Positions 11,739 through 23,454 of a stretch of 64,000 nt of DNA are shown piece by piece. The translations under genes were made by a program, and so were the position numbers. This stretch comes from Anisus vortex (Eukaryota; Mollusca; Gastropoda; Planorbidae). The notes below the pieces were generated by a model. It ran no database searches. It was not told where the DNA came from and worked only from the letters and a program-made list of their open reading frames with translations. Every line of letters starts with the position of its first letter. Within the stretch, counting starts at the first letter, position 1. The stretch spans positions 27,157,721 to 27,221,720 of the forward strand of contig OX421495.1 of the NCBI GenBank assembly GCA_949126835.1, given 5' to 3'.

Positions 11739-13274
11739 AACGGGAAAGTGTAACGGAGAGACATAGAATACATGAAGCACCTTCCCTCCACCCAACCCAA
11801 AACCACAGAAAGTATTATGCCGTTTGACACTCATCTTTGCATGAGTTAGTCTATTCGACTTGTTTAAACGTATGTACATATTTTAATTACGTTTGTAATA
11901 CATTTTGAAATCATTCGTCTATGTGTCCAATCCTCCTTTAACGCCAGACTAAACACATTAATTTATGAACTGAACTTATAAATATTAGAAATGGTTTTGT
12001 TATGACATAAAAACAACAACCAGAGAATAGTGTGTAGATCTAAGTGCATTCAGAAAATAAAGAAATAAAGATACTTTAAGGCATAAACATACTTTTTGTT
12101 TCATTCTAGATTTATATACAATTTCACAGCTTTATACAGTTTCAATTTGAATTTATATAGTTGTAATATAATATAGCTTTATACAAGTTTTATTCTGGAT
12201 TTCAGACTTTAATAAAAGTTTTTTTTAAAGTCTAATAAAAACTTTAAACGTTTATTTAGAGATGTTTAAAGTTTCATTATAAATACATAAAATCACAATA
12301 AAGATTTATAAAGTGTCCTTAGCCTACTTATCTTTATTTATAAACGTAAATATGCCCCCTACATCCGAATACAAACACAATATAAAATACACAGGTGCTC
12401 AAAGTAGGATATTTGTTCTATGCACGGAAGTAATTATAGGTCAAGGTTCTGGTTTTAATTCATGAATTTGTTGACCTTAAAATATGTTCAACATTAACCC
12501 TTGTTTCCCTTCCTGCTCTACACCAACAATAATTGAGCATGCATGGATTTGATGAATGAAGATTCCGTCACGTGGTCCAATGGACCCAATTAAATAAAGC
12601 CAATAATTTCTTAAATATTTACACGCGACTGCTAAATGAGAACGTGGCCAATGCAAATTTGTATTTACCGAATGCATTAGCAAGCGGAAACTGGTTTAGA
12701 AATGAGGCTCATTGTGGGCCTTGTGGGCCGAGCTCATTGGCCTGCATGCTTCGTCTGCTATCTACAAAGGGAAGAACGCGCCTATTGGTGCACGTGGTCT
12801 TCCCTAATACTATCTAAACAAGAAGGGTGAATGAAGATATAGGTCATTCATTGAAAATTAGGACAGGAAATGGTGCCAGTGTAATGGAAGTGTGGGCGGG
12901 GGGAAGAAGTGGATATATTTAATTGTCGTCTTTCAATAAACGGGGTGCTCTGGCTGTGACATCGGGTAACTTGCGGGGGCGGACAGATATCAGGCTAATT
13001 AGCTTCCCCGGGGAGGCCGAAGATAAAGCTGAACTCACGTGGTGACCTTATTACGTCACTTCCCTTTCCCCTCAATAGATACAGTTGTTAATGTCCCCTA
13101 GATTCCCTTGCGGTAAAATTTAATGGTTAAAGATCATGAGACTAGATTGGATAAAATAACTTTCTAACAAATAGGAGAACAATTTCTCAGTGTTGCTGAC
13201 TTATTTGTCCCCCCCCCCCTTGTACAAATACTAAAAGAACTAGTGGACCTAGAAACTTTATATTATACAAGCGA
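11739..13274. other. No gene; GC-rich patch 12530-13080
   Basis: The first part is AT-rich. The patch at 12530-13080 is richer in G+C and contains CACGTG motifs near 12570 and 12791. It could be regulatory or near an exon, but no ORF with a recognisable domain was found. A run of 11 C lies at 13209-13219. Confidence 0.35.
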
Positions 13275-13850
13275 AATTCCCCGTTGACCGCGGCAAAATT
13301 GTACAGGCCTGTATAAGCTACAGATAAAAAAAAATTATGAACTATAATGAACAGAAAGCTACAGATCTAATAATATAAAAAATATAATTATTATTTACTG
13401 AAAACATTTAGGAAAGTAATTTAAAGTAAATATTGTAATCGTGTTAAAAGTGCATGTCTTTTTATTTAACAAAAAGTTAGGACCATCCCGCTGACTATCC
13501 TTGTGGATGAGAATCGAAAACCCGTCTCCCGCATGCGTCTAAAATATATATATTAAATTTTACTTAATGAAAACATTTTAGGAAAGCGTTCAGTCCTAAA
13601 ATTGTTTACAATCGATAAAAAAAAGGTAAACTAATAGAAATTTTTAAAAAGTTGAGAAAAAGAGCTATGTGTGCGGAATCGAACGGAGGTGGCTCGAATG
13701 GCAGTCGGATACGCTAGGAAAAACACATGGAGAAAGCGAGATCGCAAAAGTAAAGTATGATACAATAAGGTCACGTGTCTTCCAATTGACCAATGGAGAT
13801 CGGATACTTCACACACAGTCTACTTTATATGCCTATACATAGATTGTAGA
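13275..13850 (-). mobile_element. Dispersed repeat with tRNA-like core, copy 1
   Basis: This segment matches 27105-27575 in the same orientation at several places: GTATAAGCTACAGATAAAAA-type text, TTTATTTAACAAAAA, a GAATCGAAC block and CCAATTGACCAATGGAGATC. On the minus strand it carries a B-box-like CCGTTCGATTCCG at about 13673-13685. A second, degraded GAATCGAAAACCCG block lies at 13512, and the text around 13375-13460 recurs at 13545-13640, so this copy has an internal duplication. It looks like a non-autonomous element with a tRNA-derived module. Confidence 0.7.
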
Positions 13851-13960
13851 ACTCATTATGCTAACATGTCACAATATTTAGCCTAAATAAAAAAAAACGT
13901 GTTCCACTTTGACTTTGACCTTGTGGAACAAAATTACTTTTCAATTGTTTCTCTTGATCA

Positions 13961-14120
13961 GCTTTCTTAGAAATTGTGTTCATTTACAGATAGCCTATAT
14001 AGGGTAGTGAAAAGCTTTCTTAGAAATTGTGTTCATTTACAGATAGCCTATATAGGGTAGTGAAAAGCTTTCTTAGAAATTGTGTTCATTTACAGATAGC
14101 CTATATAGGGTAGTGAAAAG
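13961..14120. repeat. 53-bp tandem repeat, 3 copies
   Basis: Units start GCTTTCTTAGAAATTGTGTT at 13961, 14014 and 14067 and are identical. Confidence 0.97.
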
Positions 14121-14838
14121 TTAGATGCATTTCTTTTTACAAACCTGCTTAGTCTAGTCATGAAGTTGTCTGTAAATCTCAATCAGTAAATGTATCTTCT
14201 TAAAATACTTGCATTAAAGACACTAACAACAGCTTGTCTACATTGTGACTGTTCTGTATTATACTTATCTTTCCCTTGTCTGAGTTTATTAAAAGATATC
14301 AACAGATATAATATGTAGGCCTATAACGCGATTGGAATCACATGACCAGCGATTTCAACATCTTATCAACAATTAAATTTTTCCCCAAACCAAAAGTTAA
14401 CTTCTTTAGATTCGAGATGAACCTGAAGTTTTGTAAGGTAAATGCACCACAAAACACCAGGGGAAAAAAATTAACTTCTACTATTTCAGCATTGAAGAAA
14501 GACAACTGTGAGAAAGTTTAAACTATAATTAATATACAAGCGCATGGAGAGCGAGTAGTTTCCCCATGGAGCAATAATGTCATAGTCTAAGCGTGCCACT
14601 TAAAGTAACCATGTACCAGGCCGGGTTAGACAAAATAGAAGAAAATCAAATCAATTCCAAGAGTTAGTTCCAGCCAGAGTGAGGGGACTTTGAGATCTAC
14701 ATTTACATTTAGCCGTGGGAGTTTTTTATGTCGTGGGAAAAGATTAAATACAGAAACTGTAAAAACTAAACAATAATATATTCTTTGGGAGGTAAACTTT
14801 AAAACATTATAGTCATAAGGATTTTTAGTCATAGAAAG
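14121..14838. other. No gene seen
   Basis: AT-rich single-copy-looking DNA. The minus ORF at 14626-14832 shows no recognisable motif. Confidence 0.5.
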
Positions 14839-15165
14839 GTTTATAGACTTAGGATAACTTTATTGACTTAGAAATGTATTGATAGAGAGTTTTATTGATA
14901 TAGACATTCAAAAACTAAATACATAGAACTTTATAAAAACATAAAACTGTATAGACGTAGAATCACTTTACAGACATATAACTTTATAGACTTATAACGT
15001 TATAGACATATACATTTAAGACATAGAACTTTAAAGAAATAGAACTTTAAGACATAGACCTGTAGAGACATACATCTTTATAGCCAAAGAACTCTATAGC
15101 CATATAACCATTGACCTTTATGGCCATATTTATTTATTGACATAGAGTTGTAAAGACATAGAACT
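14839..15165. repeat. Degenerate ATAGACATAGAACTTTA repeat
   Basis: About fifteen diverged units of 18-24 bp built on TATAGACATAGAACTTTA. Spacing and sequence vary strongly, indicating an old array. Confidence 0.85.
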
Positions 15166-15917
15166 TGTGACGAAATGCTTGCTATAATGATGCATGAAAT
15201 ATGAGAGATGAAAATAAAGCCAAAGAAAAATGTTGAAACAGTTTCCCCCTAAAAGATATTGAAAGAAACAAAAAACTTAGTGGATCAAATTCTGTTTCTA
15301 TTTTTTGTTTTTAAACTCTATTTAATTATCTCCCCTGTGAGTGGAACGTTCAAAGCTGTGTGGCCGAGAGAAATTCCAGCAGGCCATGAGAACATGGAGA
15401 AATACGTTTTCTCTTGTCATCAAATGCCATCGTAAACATCGAGCCCCGGTCTGGACTTCCGCTGGTCTTGGAAGTAAACCCCTGGTCGTAGTATTTTGTC
15501 CAGATCGAGTGAGATGTAAACATATCCTGGGAGCAGCAGTGAGCACCCCGGCAGTGCTCACACGGCAGTAAGGGTATAACGGACAGGTCATGCCAGCAAG
15601 ACAGATGGTCATGGCAGACAGCACGTGATTCCGCGTGACATCTTCTCTTATGATTTATGGGATATATTTGTCTACGTCCGTTCTGGCTTTTACTGTTGGC
15701 AAAATAATCAACCAGAAATGTGTGCTGACCTAAAGTCCTGTACTGGACAGGACCTGTATAGGACATTTATGTTTACTAATATCTGAGCGTGTCGAAAACA
15801 GATATATAACAGGACTACTGTAAAATGTAAATAATTTACATTAGTAGCACCTCAGACCAGCATACATTATTTGAGATTTTAGAAACGATTTCTTTATATT
15901 GAAGCCAAACATTTCTT
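15166..15917. other. Mostly no gene; GC-richer 15340-15770
   Basis: The middle part has higher G+C and overlapping ORFs on both strands (see the minus ORF entry). The rest has no features. Confidence 0.35.
15350..15766 (-). CDS. Uncharacterised Cys-rich ORF, possible exon
   Basis: A 138-residue minus ORF with several Cys and His in a short span (VCHDHLSCWHD, then PCEHCRGAHCC). A second minus frame (100 residues, 15322-15624) is also open and Cys-containing, and a plus frame is open too, so openness partly reflects base composition. No known family is recognised. It may be an exon fragment or chance. Confidence 0.18.
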   Translation of the reverse strand: MSYTGPVQYRTLGQHTFLVDYFANSKSQNGRRQIYPINHKRRCHAESRAVCHDHLSCWHDLSVIPLLPCEHCRGAHCCSQDMFTSHSIWTKYYDQGFTSKTSGSPDRGSMFTMAFDDKRKRISPCSHGLLEFLSATQL

Positions 15918-16315
15918 TAGTCATCTTTTATTGAACTCTTTCATCATCTTTTATTGAACTCTTTCATCATCTTTTATTGAACTCTTTCATCATCTTTTAT
16001 TGAACTCTTTCATCATCTTTTATTGAACTCTTTCATCATCTTTTATTGAACTCTTTCATCATCTTTTATTGAACTCTTTCATCATCTTTTATTGAACTCT
16101 TTCATCATCTTTTATTGAACTCTTTCATCATCTTTAATTGAACTCTTTCATCATCTTTAATTGAACTCTTTCATCATCTTTTATTGAACTCTTTCATCAT
16201 CTTTTATTGAACTCTTTCATCATCTTTTATTGAACTCTTTCATCATCTTTTATTGAACTCTTTCATCATCTTTTATTGAACTCTTTCATCATCTTTTATT
16301 GAACTCTTTCATCTG
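15918..16315. repeat. 23-bp minisatellite, about 17 copies
   Basis: Units TCATCATCTTTTATTGAACT plus CTT repeat from 15918 to 16315. Two adjacent units near 16132 and 16155 share CTTTAATTG instead of CTTTTATTG, as expected from local copying. Confidence 0.97.
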
Positions 16316-16427
16316 TTTTTCAAACTACTAATAGTTTTAAAAGTATGTTACTCACATAGAAAAAGAGAGGAAGATAGAGATAGATCAAACAGAGAAGAAG
16401 TATAGAAAAGAAGGCAGTGACTAAATA

Positions 16428-16641
16428 CTATATAGCAGGGATCGGCAACCTACGCACGCGTGCCAATCGTGGCACGCGGAGCGATTTTCAATGGCACTCG
16501 GAAGACCTCCCAAAATACAATTCAAATCTTTTGTAAAAGAAAAGAGCAGAATAAATGTGTAGGCTGTTGGCACCTTAAGTAAAATTTTAAATCCTACTTC
16601 GGCACACTATTATAAAATGGTTGCTAGCCCCGGCTATATAG
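16428..16641. mobile_element. hAT-type MITE with perfect 8-bp TSD
   Basis: A 198-bp element (16436-16633) begins CAGGGATCGGCAACCT and ends GGTTGCTAGCCCCGG, forming imperfect terminal inverted repeats. It is flanked by CTATATAG at 16428-16435 and 16634-16641. An 8-bp duplication and CAGGG...GCAACC termini are hallmarks of hAT elements, and TA at the centre of the target fits the Buster group preference (nnnTAnnn). It has no coding capacity. Confidence 0.9.
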
Positions 16642-16757
16642 TATTAAACTATCAGCTCGAATACTGGTAGATTATATTCAACTAAAAACTGTAATGATAC
16701 AGTCAAGTGAATATCATAGTTCTATATTTCTACATATTATTATAGTAAAGTAAAATT

Positions 16758-16817
16758 AAAGTATCCGTCAGACCAAATTGTTCCATTGAGCTGGTGCAGC
16801 ACAGTTCACCAGTTTCT
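16758..16817 (-). mobile_element. SINE 3'-end fragment
   Basis: Text from GTATCCGTCAGACCAAATTG to TTCACCAGTTTCT matches the 3' end of the SINE family seen in full at 19453-19722, 59490-59760 and 63275-63545. Only about 60 bp remain. Confidence 0.8.
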
Positions 16818-17512
16818 ATACATAGACGTTACATTTAAAGTAAATATTCACTTAAAACAATAAGGATGTAGGGTATATGGTGAACATAAACATTTATTTA
16901 AAAAGTATAACATAAACATAATACATTTAAAACATTATATTATATTTAAACATAACTGTAGACATGACATATTTGAACATAGCACCCAACATGATATATC
17001 TGGACTGACTAGTTTAACATAGACACCTTGTCCAAGTCTATCAACACACTGTAGTCTTGACACGGTCAATATGCACTACATGAGATTGTCCAAGAGTGAC
17101 CATGATCCACCGCTCCCCCCTCCCTCTCTCTCCCCTCATCTCAAAGTATTTCCCTTTCTATTTCACCAAAGATACTCGGCTCCCCCAGCCCCCTCCCCCG
17201 TCATTCAACCCCTGCTCCCCCTCCTTCATTGTAAAAACATCACACAGGAGTGAGAACACACAGAGAGACACACGATCAGGTCAGTGAGCTCTGCTCGAGG
17301 GGGAGGGGAGAGGGAGCTGGTCCTTCAAACACACGTGATGTAATCACGCCCTCAGCAGCCAGCAAACAAACAGTGGGATTTGAACCTTGTCTTGTTGGTT
17401 AGTTGGTTAGTTAGTTTGTTAGTTCAACGACCTCCAGGGTTTGTTTTCTCAAAATGGTTTTTTTTTCAACTTGTTTTGGTTTTAACAAAAATATCCCAGC
17501 AATAGTTAGAAA
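16818..17512. other. No gene; C-rich patch 17105-17235
   Basis: The patch at 17105-17235 is strongly CT-rich and gives Pro/Ser-rich spurious ORFs in two frames. A G-rich run (17298-17318) follows. Nothing else is supportable. Confidence 0.5.
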
Positions 17513-18038
17513 TGTACTTTAGTAGGCCTACTTGTATTACTTGACAGGATACATATTGAGTAATATATGTACTTTAGTACTTGTATTACTTGACAGGATA
17601 CATATTGAGTAATATATGTACTTTAGTACTTGTATTACTTGACAGGATACATATTGAGTAATATATGTACTTTAGTACTTGTATTACTTGACAGGATACA
17701 TATTGAGTAATATATGTACTTTAGTACTTGTATTACTTGACAGGATACATATTGAATAATATATGTACTTTAGTACTTGTATTGTATTACTTGACAGGAT
17801 ACATATTGAATAATATATGTACTTTAGTACTTGTATTGTATTACTTGACAGGATACATATTGAGTAATATATGTACTTTAGTACTTGTATTACTTGACAG
17901 GATACATATTGAGTAATATATTATGTACTTTAGTACTTGTATCACTTGACAGGATACATATTGAGTAATATATGTACTTTAGTACTTGTATTACTTGACA
18001 GGATACATATTGAGTAATATATGTACTTTAGTACTAAT
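17513..18038. repeat. 49-bp minisatellite, about 10.5 copies
   Basis: Units containing TGTACTTTAGTACTTGTATT and GACAGGATACATATTGAGTA. Two units carry an extra GTATT (near 17780 and 17835) together with TTGAATAAT, one has an extra TTA and one a C for T (17942), so small indels mark neighbouring copies. Confidence 0.96.
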
Positions 18039-18306
18039 CGGCAGGTTACATATGGTATGGTAAGAAAATGTTATCGACACATAGATCGACAATCTGACTT
18101 ATACACATGATGCTATCCTATAAAATGAACAAATAGACATGCAGACTGCCATTCACAATTCACACTATTTGCATCTAGTAGTGTAGATTAGAATGAACAA
18201 CAGACCAATGGTAGACACGCAAACAAAAATACAGACATCTAGTTAGATAGATAGATCAGTAGATCAACAGTTCGAGCAATAGGACACACCAAACTCAATC
18301 GAGAAC

Positions 18307-19397
18307 AACAGAACTAGGGACTAGGGATGTTAAAACCGTTTTTTTTTCCAAAACCGGTTTTCGGTTCTATAAATTCGGTTTAAAACCGGATTTTGGTCCC
18401 CCCCCCCTCCCCGCGCAATGTCATAAGTCACAGGCCGGAAAAGCCAAATGTTTGTAGTTTTGTAGATATATTTGAAAAATAGTTCAAACTTAATTAATTA
18501 GTGTTTGCAGGGCATTCAAGGGGTTGATTTATGTGAATACAATATTATTCTGTACTCATTATCATAAAATTCTTTAGAACTAACAAAAAAAAAATCTGGG
18601 CTAATTCATTAAAACCGATAATAGCTTTCAATTTTTCAATAGTGATAATCAAATTACCGATTATCGTTGACCATAATATTAAGAAGCATTAAAATTTGAA
18701 GAGGCAAACATGGTAACTTTCTAAAATTAAATAATGTATTGAAAGGTTTCGCGTAGCACAAAATCAACAGAATGTGTATTTAATAGTGCCGTTAACAATA
18801 AAGCACAGACGCGAGATCTATCCGAATCGTTCAGTGTCACAGGGAAGGGCTAGTTTGCGTCTGTCCATTGCGTACATCAAAGAGCAGCGCATATCTAGAA
18901 GATGAGCCGACAAAGTAAAAAGATTCATGTTAATTGTAACTTAAATAACAATTGGTTTGATGTTGTTTTTATCGCAAGCCCTAGTTGGTATTTGGAAACA
19001 CAAGAAACACAATATCTAAGACCAGTGGCGTAGCTAGGGGAGGGGGAGGGGGGTACAAATTCGAAAATCCCCCGGGCCCTTACTTGAGGGGGGCCCCCAA
19101 AGGAGTGTCCAAATTGTTTTTCTCATGTCATAATGTCGAATGGCAAAATGCAGGGGCCCCTAAAGAGGCCAAGCCCCCCCCCCCCGGGCCCCCAAATCCC
19201 TTGCAACGGCACTTTCTAAGACTAAATTAATAGTGCTAGCAAGGCATTTCAGGAATTGTTTTGTGCGAATCCAACGTTATTTATTAACAATATTACCATT
19301 AGAGCATAAAAAGGTCTTCTACTTGAAGTAATGATTACCTTCCAACTTCAACCGGAATCCGGTATTCCGGTTTTCGTTTAACATCCCTAAACAGAAC
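18307..19397. mobile_element. 1.07-kb inverted-repeat DNA transposon
   Basis: Starts TAGGGATGTTAAAACCG at 18322 (preceded by a partial copy TAGGGAC at 18315) and ends CGTTTAACATCCCTA at 19389. The termini are inverted copies, both rich in AAACCGG-type text. AACAGAAC flanks it at 18307-18314 and 19390-19397, consistent with an 8-bp hAT duplication, although the surrounding minisatellite also contains this word. Inside, text near 18495-18570 recurs in diverged form at 19225-19310, suggesting an internal duplication. No transposase ORF is present. Confidence 0.75.
19015..19222. mobile_element. 192-bp hAT MITE nested in the 1.07-kb element
   Basis: The element 19023-19214 starts CAGTGGCGTAGCTAGG and ends TTGCAACGGCACTT, whose reverse complement AAGTGCCGTTGC matches the start imperfectly. 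TCTAAGAC occurs immediately before (19015-19022) and after (19215-19222): a perfect 8-bp target duplication. The interior is G- and C-homopolymer-rich, including 12 C at 19174-19185. A short plus ORF across it is spurious. Confidence 0.88.
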
Positions 19398-19442
19398 ACA
19401 CCGAACTCAATCGAGAACAAAAGAACACATCCTATTCAATAT

Positions 19443-19732
19443 AGAACAAAAGTAAGTCAAGTATCCCGTCGGACCAAAAATTTATAGAGCAGGTGAAACA
19501 GCGTTCACCAGTTTCAGTGGCCACGGCCCACGGCATACTAGAGAATGTGTGGCCAGCACAATGCCCAGCCGCCTTTGCTTTACCCCAACTAAGGTCAGGT
19601 ACCTATCAGAGCTGGGTAGACTCAGGGACACCGTCGAAATTCCTAGCCTTCACTAGGATTCGAACCCAGGACCTTCGGTACGCCAGTCGAACGCGCTACC
19701 ACTCGGCCACCATACTCCTTAGAGAACAAAAG
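19443..19732 (-). mobile_element. tRNA-derived SINE, near full length
   Basis: The element at 19453-19722 reads on the minus strand as a tRNA-like head (A-box-like TGGCCGAGTGG, B-box-like GGGTTCGAATCC) followed by a body ending ...GGTCCGACGGGATACTT. AGAACAAAAG flanks it at 19443-19452 and 19723-19732, consistent with a target duplication, but this word belongs to the surrounding minisatellite. A plus ORF over it is non-coding translation of the SINE. Confidence 0.9.
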
Positions 19733-20668
19733 AGCACGCGATATTTAATATAGAACAACAGAGCATATCATATTCAATAAAGAACACAATACCATATTTA
19801 ATATAGAACAACAGAACATATCATATTCAATATAGAACACAATACCATATTTAATATAGAACAACAGAGCATATCATATTCAATAAAGAACACAATACCA
19901 TATTTAATATAGAACAACAGAACATATCATATTCAATAAAGAACACAATACCATATTTAATATAGAACAACAGAACATATCATATTCAGAATAGAACACA
20001 ATACCATATTTAATATAAAACAACAGAGCATATCATAATCAATAAAGAACACAATACCATATTTAATATAGAACAACAGAACATATCATATTCAATAAAG
20101 AACACAATACCATATTTAATATAGAACAACAGAACATATCATATTCAGAATAGAACACAATACCATATTTAATATAAAACAACAGAGCATATCATAATCA
20201 ATAAAGAACACAATACCATATTTAATATAGAACAACAGAACATATCATATTCAATAAAGAACACAATACCATATTTAATATAGAACAACAGAACATATCA
20301 TATTCAATAAAGAACACAATACCATATTTAATATAGAACATCAGAACATATCATATTCAAAAAAGCACACAATACCATATTTAATATAGAACAACAGAAG
20401 ATATCATATTCAAAATAGAACACAATACCATATTTAATATAGAACAACAGAGCATATCATATTCAAAATAGAACACAATACCATATTTAATATAGAACAA
20501 CAGAACATATCATATTCAAAATAGAACACAATACCATATTTAATATAGAACAACAGAACATATCATATTCAAAAAAGCACACAATACCATATTTAATATA
20601 GAACAACAGAAGATATCATATTCAAAATAGAACACAATACCATATTTAATATAGAACAACAGAGCACG
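19733..20668. repeat. 53-bp minisatellite, about 17 copies
   Basis: Units containing CATATTTAATATAGAACAAC and AGAACACAATAC repeat to 20668. Several variants (ATTCAATAAAG, ATTCAGAATAG, ATTCAAAATAG, ATTCAAAAAAGC) occur in a patterned order, for example the AGAATAG then ATAAAACAACAGAGC pair recurs about 160 bp later, suggesting blocks of three units were copied. Confidence 0.96.
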
Positions 20669-21485
20669 CTATATTCTTATGATGACGTGTACGGTTACTC
20701 ACGTGCATTCACCCACGCGTTAGGGGGACAAGGGAAAAAAAATAGAACTTTTTCCCACGGTCTTTATTTCTCATGAAAGCAACTGATGCACTTTTGGCGG
20801 GAAAACGTAAGCCTTCTGCTTTTCAAAACAGTATTTAGGTTGGAAAGGAGACGATATGCCCGGGATACAGTGTGAGAACTGGGTCCCCCCCCTCCCCCCA
20901 AAACGCACGTGCATAGCCCTGAGTACCTGGTCAAAAATTTTCCCACATGTATTTAAAAACAAGAAATAAAACCGCGGTGATCTCCCCTGGGTGAGAGAGT
21001 TATCTTTTTTACTTATTCCCCCCCCTTCCTCCTTTTCCAGACCTTACCTGACAAAACTGCCCCCCCCCTTCCCCAAATCCCCCAGGTTCCCACATGAGTG
21101 GGGTAGGCTGTGCACGGGCCTGGTCTTTTGACACGTCATAGTAAATTGTGTGAAATGGGACACCCGTGGGGTAAAGAGGGGAAAAGGGGGTGGGGGGCAT
21201 CTATTTTCTGAAGTAGGCTCAACACGACATTAGTTATGACGATGAAATACTATTCCAATTAGGGCAGAAAAATTTAATTTGAAGCAGATGTTTAATCTAA
21301 GGCCTTCATGTTTCTAAAGCTGTTATGGGATAGAAAATGACGATTCGATGGCCTTGACATTAAAGGTCATACCTTGTCTTATATGTTTTACACTGTTTAG
21401 CCTACCGTTGATTGTTGAAACTGCTTAGACTGCCATTAAAACAAAAGGTTTTGGTAAAGTTTGCCCAAATTGACGGGTAGGGCAT
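20669..21485. other. No gene; C/G-homopolymer-rich
   Basis: Short C runs around 20885-20900, 21019-21027 and 21060-21070 and a G-rich run at 21178-21198. ORFs here lack motifs. The rest is ordinary AT-rich DNA. Confidence 0.5.
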
Positions 21486-22097
21486 GGGGCCTATATGGTC
21501 CATGTGGCCTATATGGTCCATGTGGCCTATATGGTCCATGTGGCCTATATGGTCCATGGGCCTATATGGTCCATGGGGCCTATATGGTCCATGGGCCTAT
21601 ATGGTCCATGGGGCCTATATGGTCCATGGGGCCTATATGGTCCATGTGGCCTATATGGTCCATGGGGCCTATATGGTCCATGGGGCCTATATGGTCCATG
21701 GGGCCTATATGGTCCATGGGGCCTATATGGTCCATGGGGCCTATATGGTCCATGGGGCCTATATGGTCCATGGGGCCTATATGGTCCATGTGGCCTATAT
21801 GGTCCATGTGGCCTATATGGTCCATGTGGCCTATATGGTCCATGTGGCCTTTATGGTCCATGTGGCCTATATGGTCCATGTGGCCTATATGGTCCATGTG
21901 GCCTATATGGTCCATGTGGCCTATATGGTCCATGTGGCCTATATGGTCCATGTGGCCTATATGGTCCATGTGGCCTATATGGTCCATGTGGCCTATATGG
22001 TCCATGTGGCCTATATGGTCCATGTGGCCTATATGGTCCATGTGGCCTATATGGTCCATGTGGCCTATATGGTCCATGTGGCCTATATGGTCCATGT
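21486..22097. repeat. 18-bp minisatellite, about 34 copies
   Basis: Units GGCCTATATGGTCCATGT (or with GTCCATGG) repeat over 612 bp; two units are 17 bp. Because 18 is a multiple of three, ORFs over 180 residues open in several frames on both strands (six-residue repeats such as MWPIWS, AYMVHV and MDHIGH); these are artefacts. The unit contains two short palindromic cores, GGCC and TGGTCCA. Variants are segregated: an 8-unit GGGGCC block lies in the middle and the last 16 units are all GTGGCC. Confidence 0.98.
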
Positions 22098-22556
22098 TTA
22101 ATGTAATAGTTCTATTTTTTGTTTTCATAGTTTTTAATTTGTTTCATTTGTTGGAAATTGAAAATGCCGGATCGAGTGAGATACCGGAACTAAAAATTCA
22201 CTCAAGAGAAAAAATAAAAAAATAAATCAGTTTGACTGTCGACTTTAAAACAACAACACAATCTTAACATGAACAAAACAAATATTAGGCGGAACACAAC
22301 AAACAACTTTTTCATCAAAAGAAGTACCTCAAGAAAACAAGTATAGCTTTTTTTGTTTTAAGTAGGCTAGTCTATATATTTATCAACATTAGAAAGTCTT
22401 GAATCTCAGTTTTAGGAACTTTTTAAAATACAATTAATTGTTTCTTAATAATATTTTTTTATTTTTAAACTCAATTATTTTCAAACTTTAAAAAATAGTT
22501 TAATTTTTAAACACACATAGGCCTACACACGATCGCACGCTCACAAATACACACAA
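22098..22556. other. AT-rich DNA, no gene seen
   Basis: No feature could be supported. Confidence 0.5.
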
Positions 22557-22621
22557 ATGCACACACATACACGCACACACACACACACACTCACACACAC
22601 ACTAACACACGCACTAACACA
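22557..22621. repeat. (CA)n microsatellite
   Basis: CACACA run with occasional T, A and G interruptions. Confidence 0.9.
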
Positions 22622-22811
22622 GAAACTTTTATCACTATCAAATTCAGTTCACTTCCGTCTAAGTCTAATCAACCTTGAAAATGTAAGGTGCTCATTTCTG
22701 TGGCAAAGGTCAAGGCCTTACGGAGAACTATTTGTCAAAATTAAACCTTGTGGTTTTAGCATCCCAACTCTCCCCACCCTCTCAGCCTGTTTCACTTCCT
22801 TTCTGTGTCTT

Positions 22812-22920
22812 CCCCCCCCCCCCTCCAATCACATAGCTTTATATCAAATTAAAACATTTATTTATCTAGGTGTGGGTTTGAGATGGTGGGGGGGGGGGGG
22901 GGTGGAAAGGGGGAGGGGGG
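22812..22920. repeat. C12 and G15 homopolymers about 65 bp apart
   Basis: A run of 12 C at 22812-22823 and a run of 15 G at 22888-22902, followed by further G clusters to 22920, could pair with each other or form G-quadruplexes. Confidence 0.85.
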
Positions 22921-22921
22921 T

Positions 22922-23454
22922 ATGAACATGAATGAATGGAAGATTTGTTGACTAGTTTTTCAACCGGAAGCTGATTCTGCGATGTTGAATATTGTGCCCC
23001 CATTGTAAAACCAAACTAATTAAATAGTCAATAATAAACTTTAAACCATGAGTGTAGATTTAAATTTTTAAAAGCATGACGTCAGTCAAGAATGTAATTA
23101 GATATGTAGCAGATGTATGAAATCACTGAAATATACCTCGTGACGCGTTAAAGAGTAAAGCGTCGTCTTGGGTCAACTTGACTCGTAGTCTACTGAATAC
23201 TGAACCGAGGAAACATCCCAGCATCCCACGCTTCTACATTTGATATCTTTATTCTAAAGATTACCTCGAGTATAATGAAACGTCCTTTCTTAAAGGCCGC
23301 CATTATTTACGTCAGTCATACGTAATAAGGCCATATGTATTTGACATTAGTGCCAAGGCGTGTGAGTACCTCTATGGGCGCGCAATTCTCACGGTACCGC
23401 TCCCTTATACATTCCGGTGCATGTGCATTCTTCCTTCCCCCATCCCGCCCCTTA
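22922..23454. other. No gene seen
   Basis: Unique-looking sequence with somewhat higher G+C and CpG from 23150 to 23450. Overlapping short ORFs show no motif. Confidence 0.4.

Larger units (their letters stand above)
18285..19456. repeat. Degenerate flank of the 53-bp array, interrupted
   Basis: The text CACACCAAACTCAATCGAGA at 18284 recurs as CACACCGAACTCAATCGAGA at 19397, so two neighbouring repeat units are separated by the 1.07-kb element at 18315-19389. Further GAACAAAAG units lead towards the main array at 19733. Confidence 0.75.

Noticed and set aside
21461..22225. ORFs over 180 residues in several frames on both strands (MWPIWS-type repeats)
   Set aside because: All are translations of the 18-bp array; several overlapping long frames at once is the signature of a repeat, not a gene.
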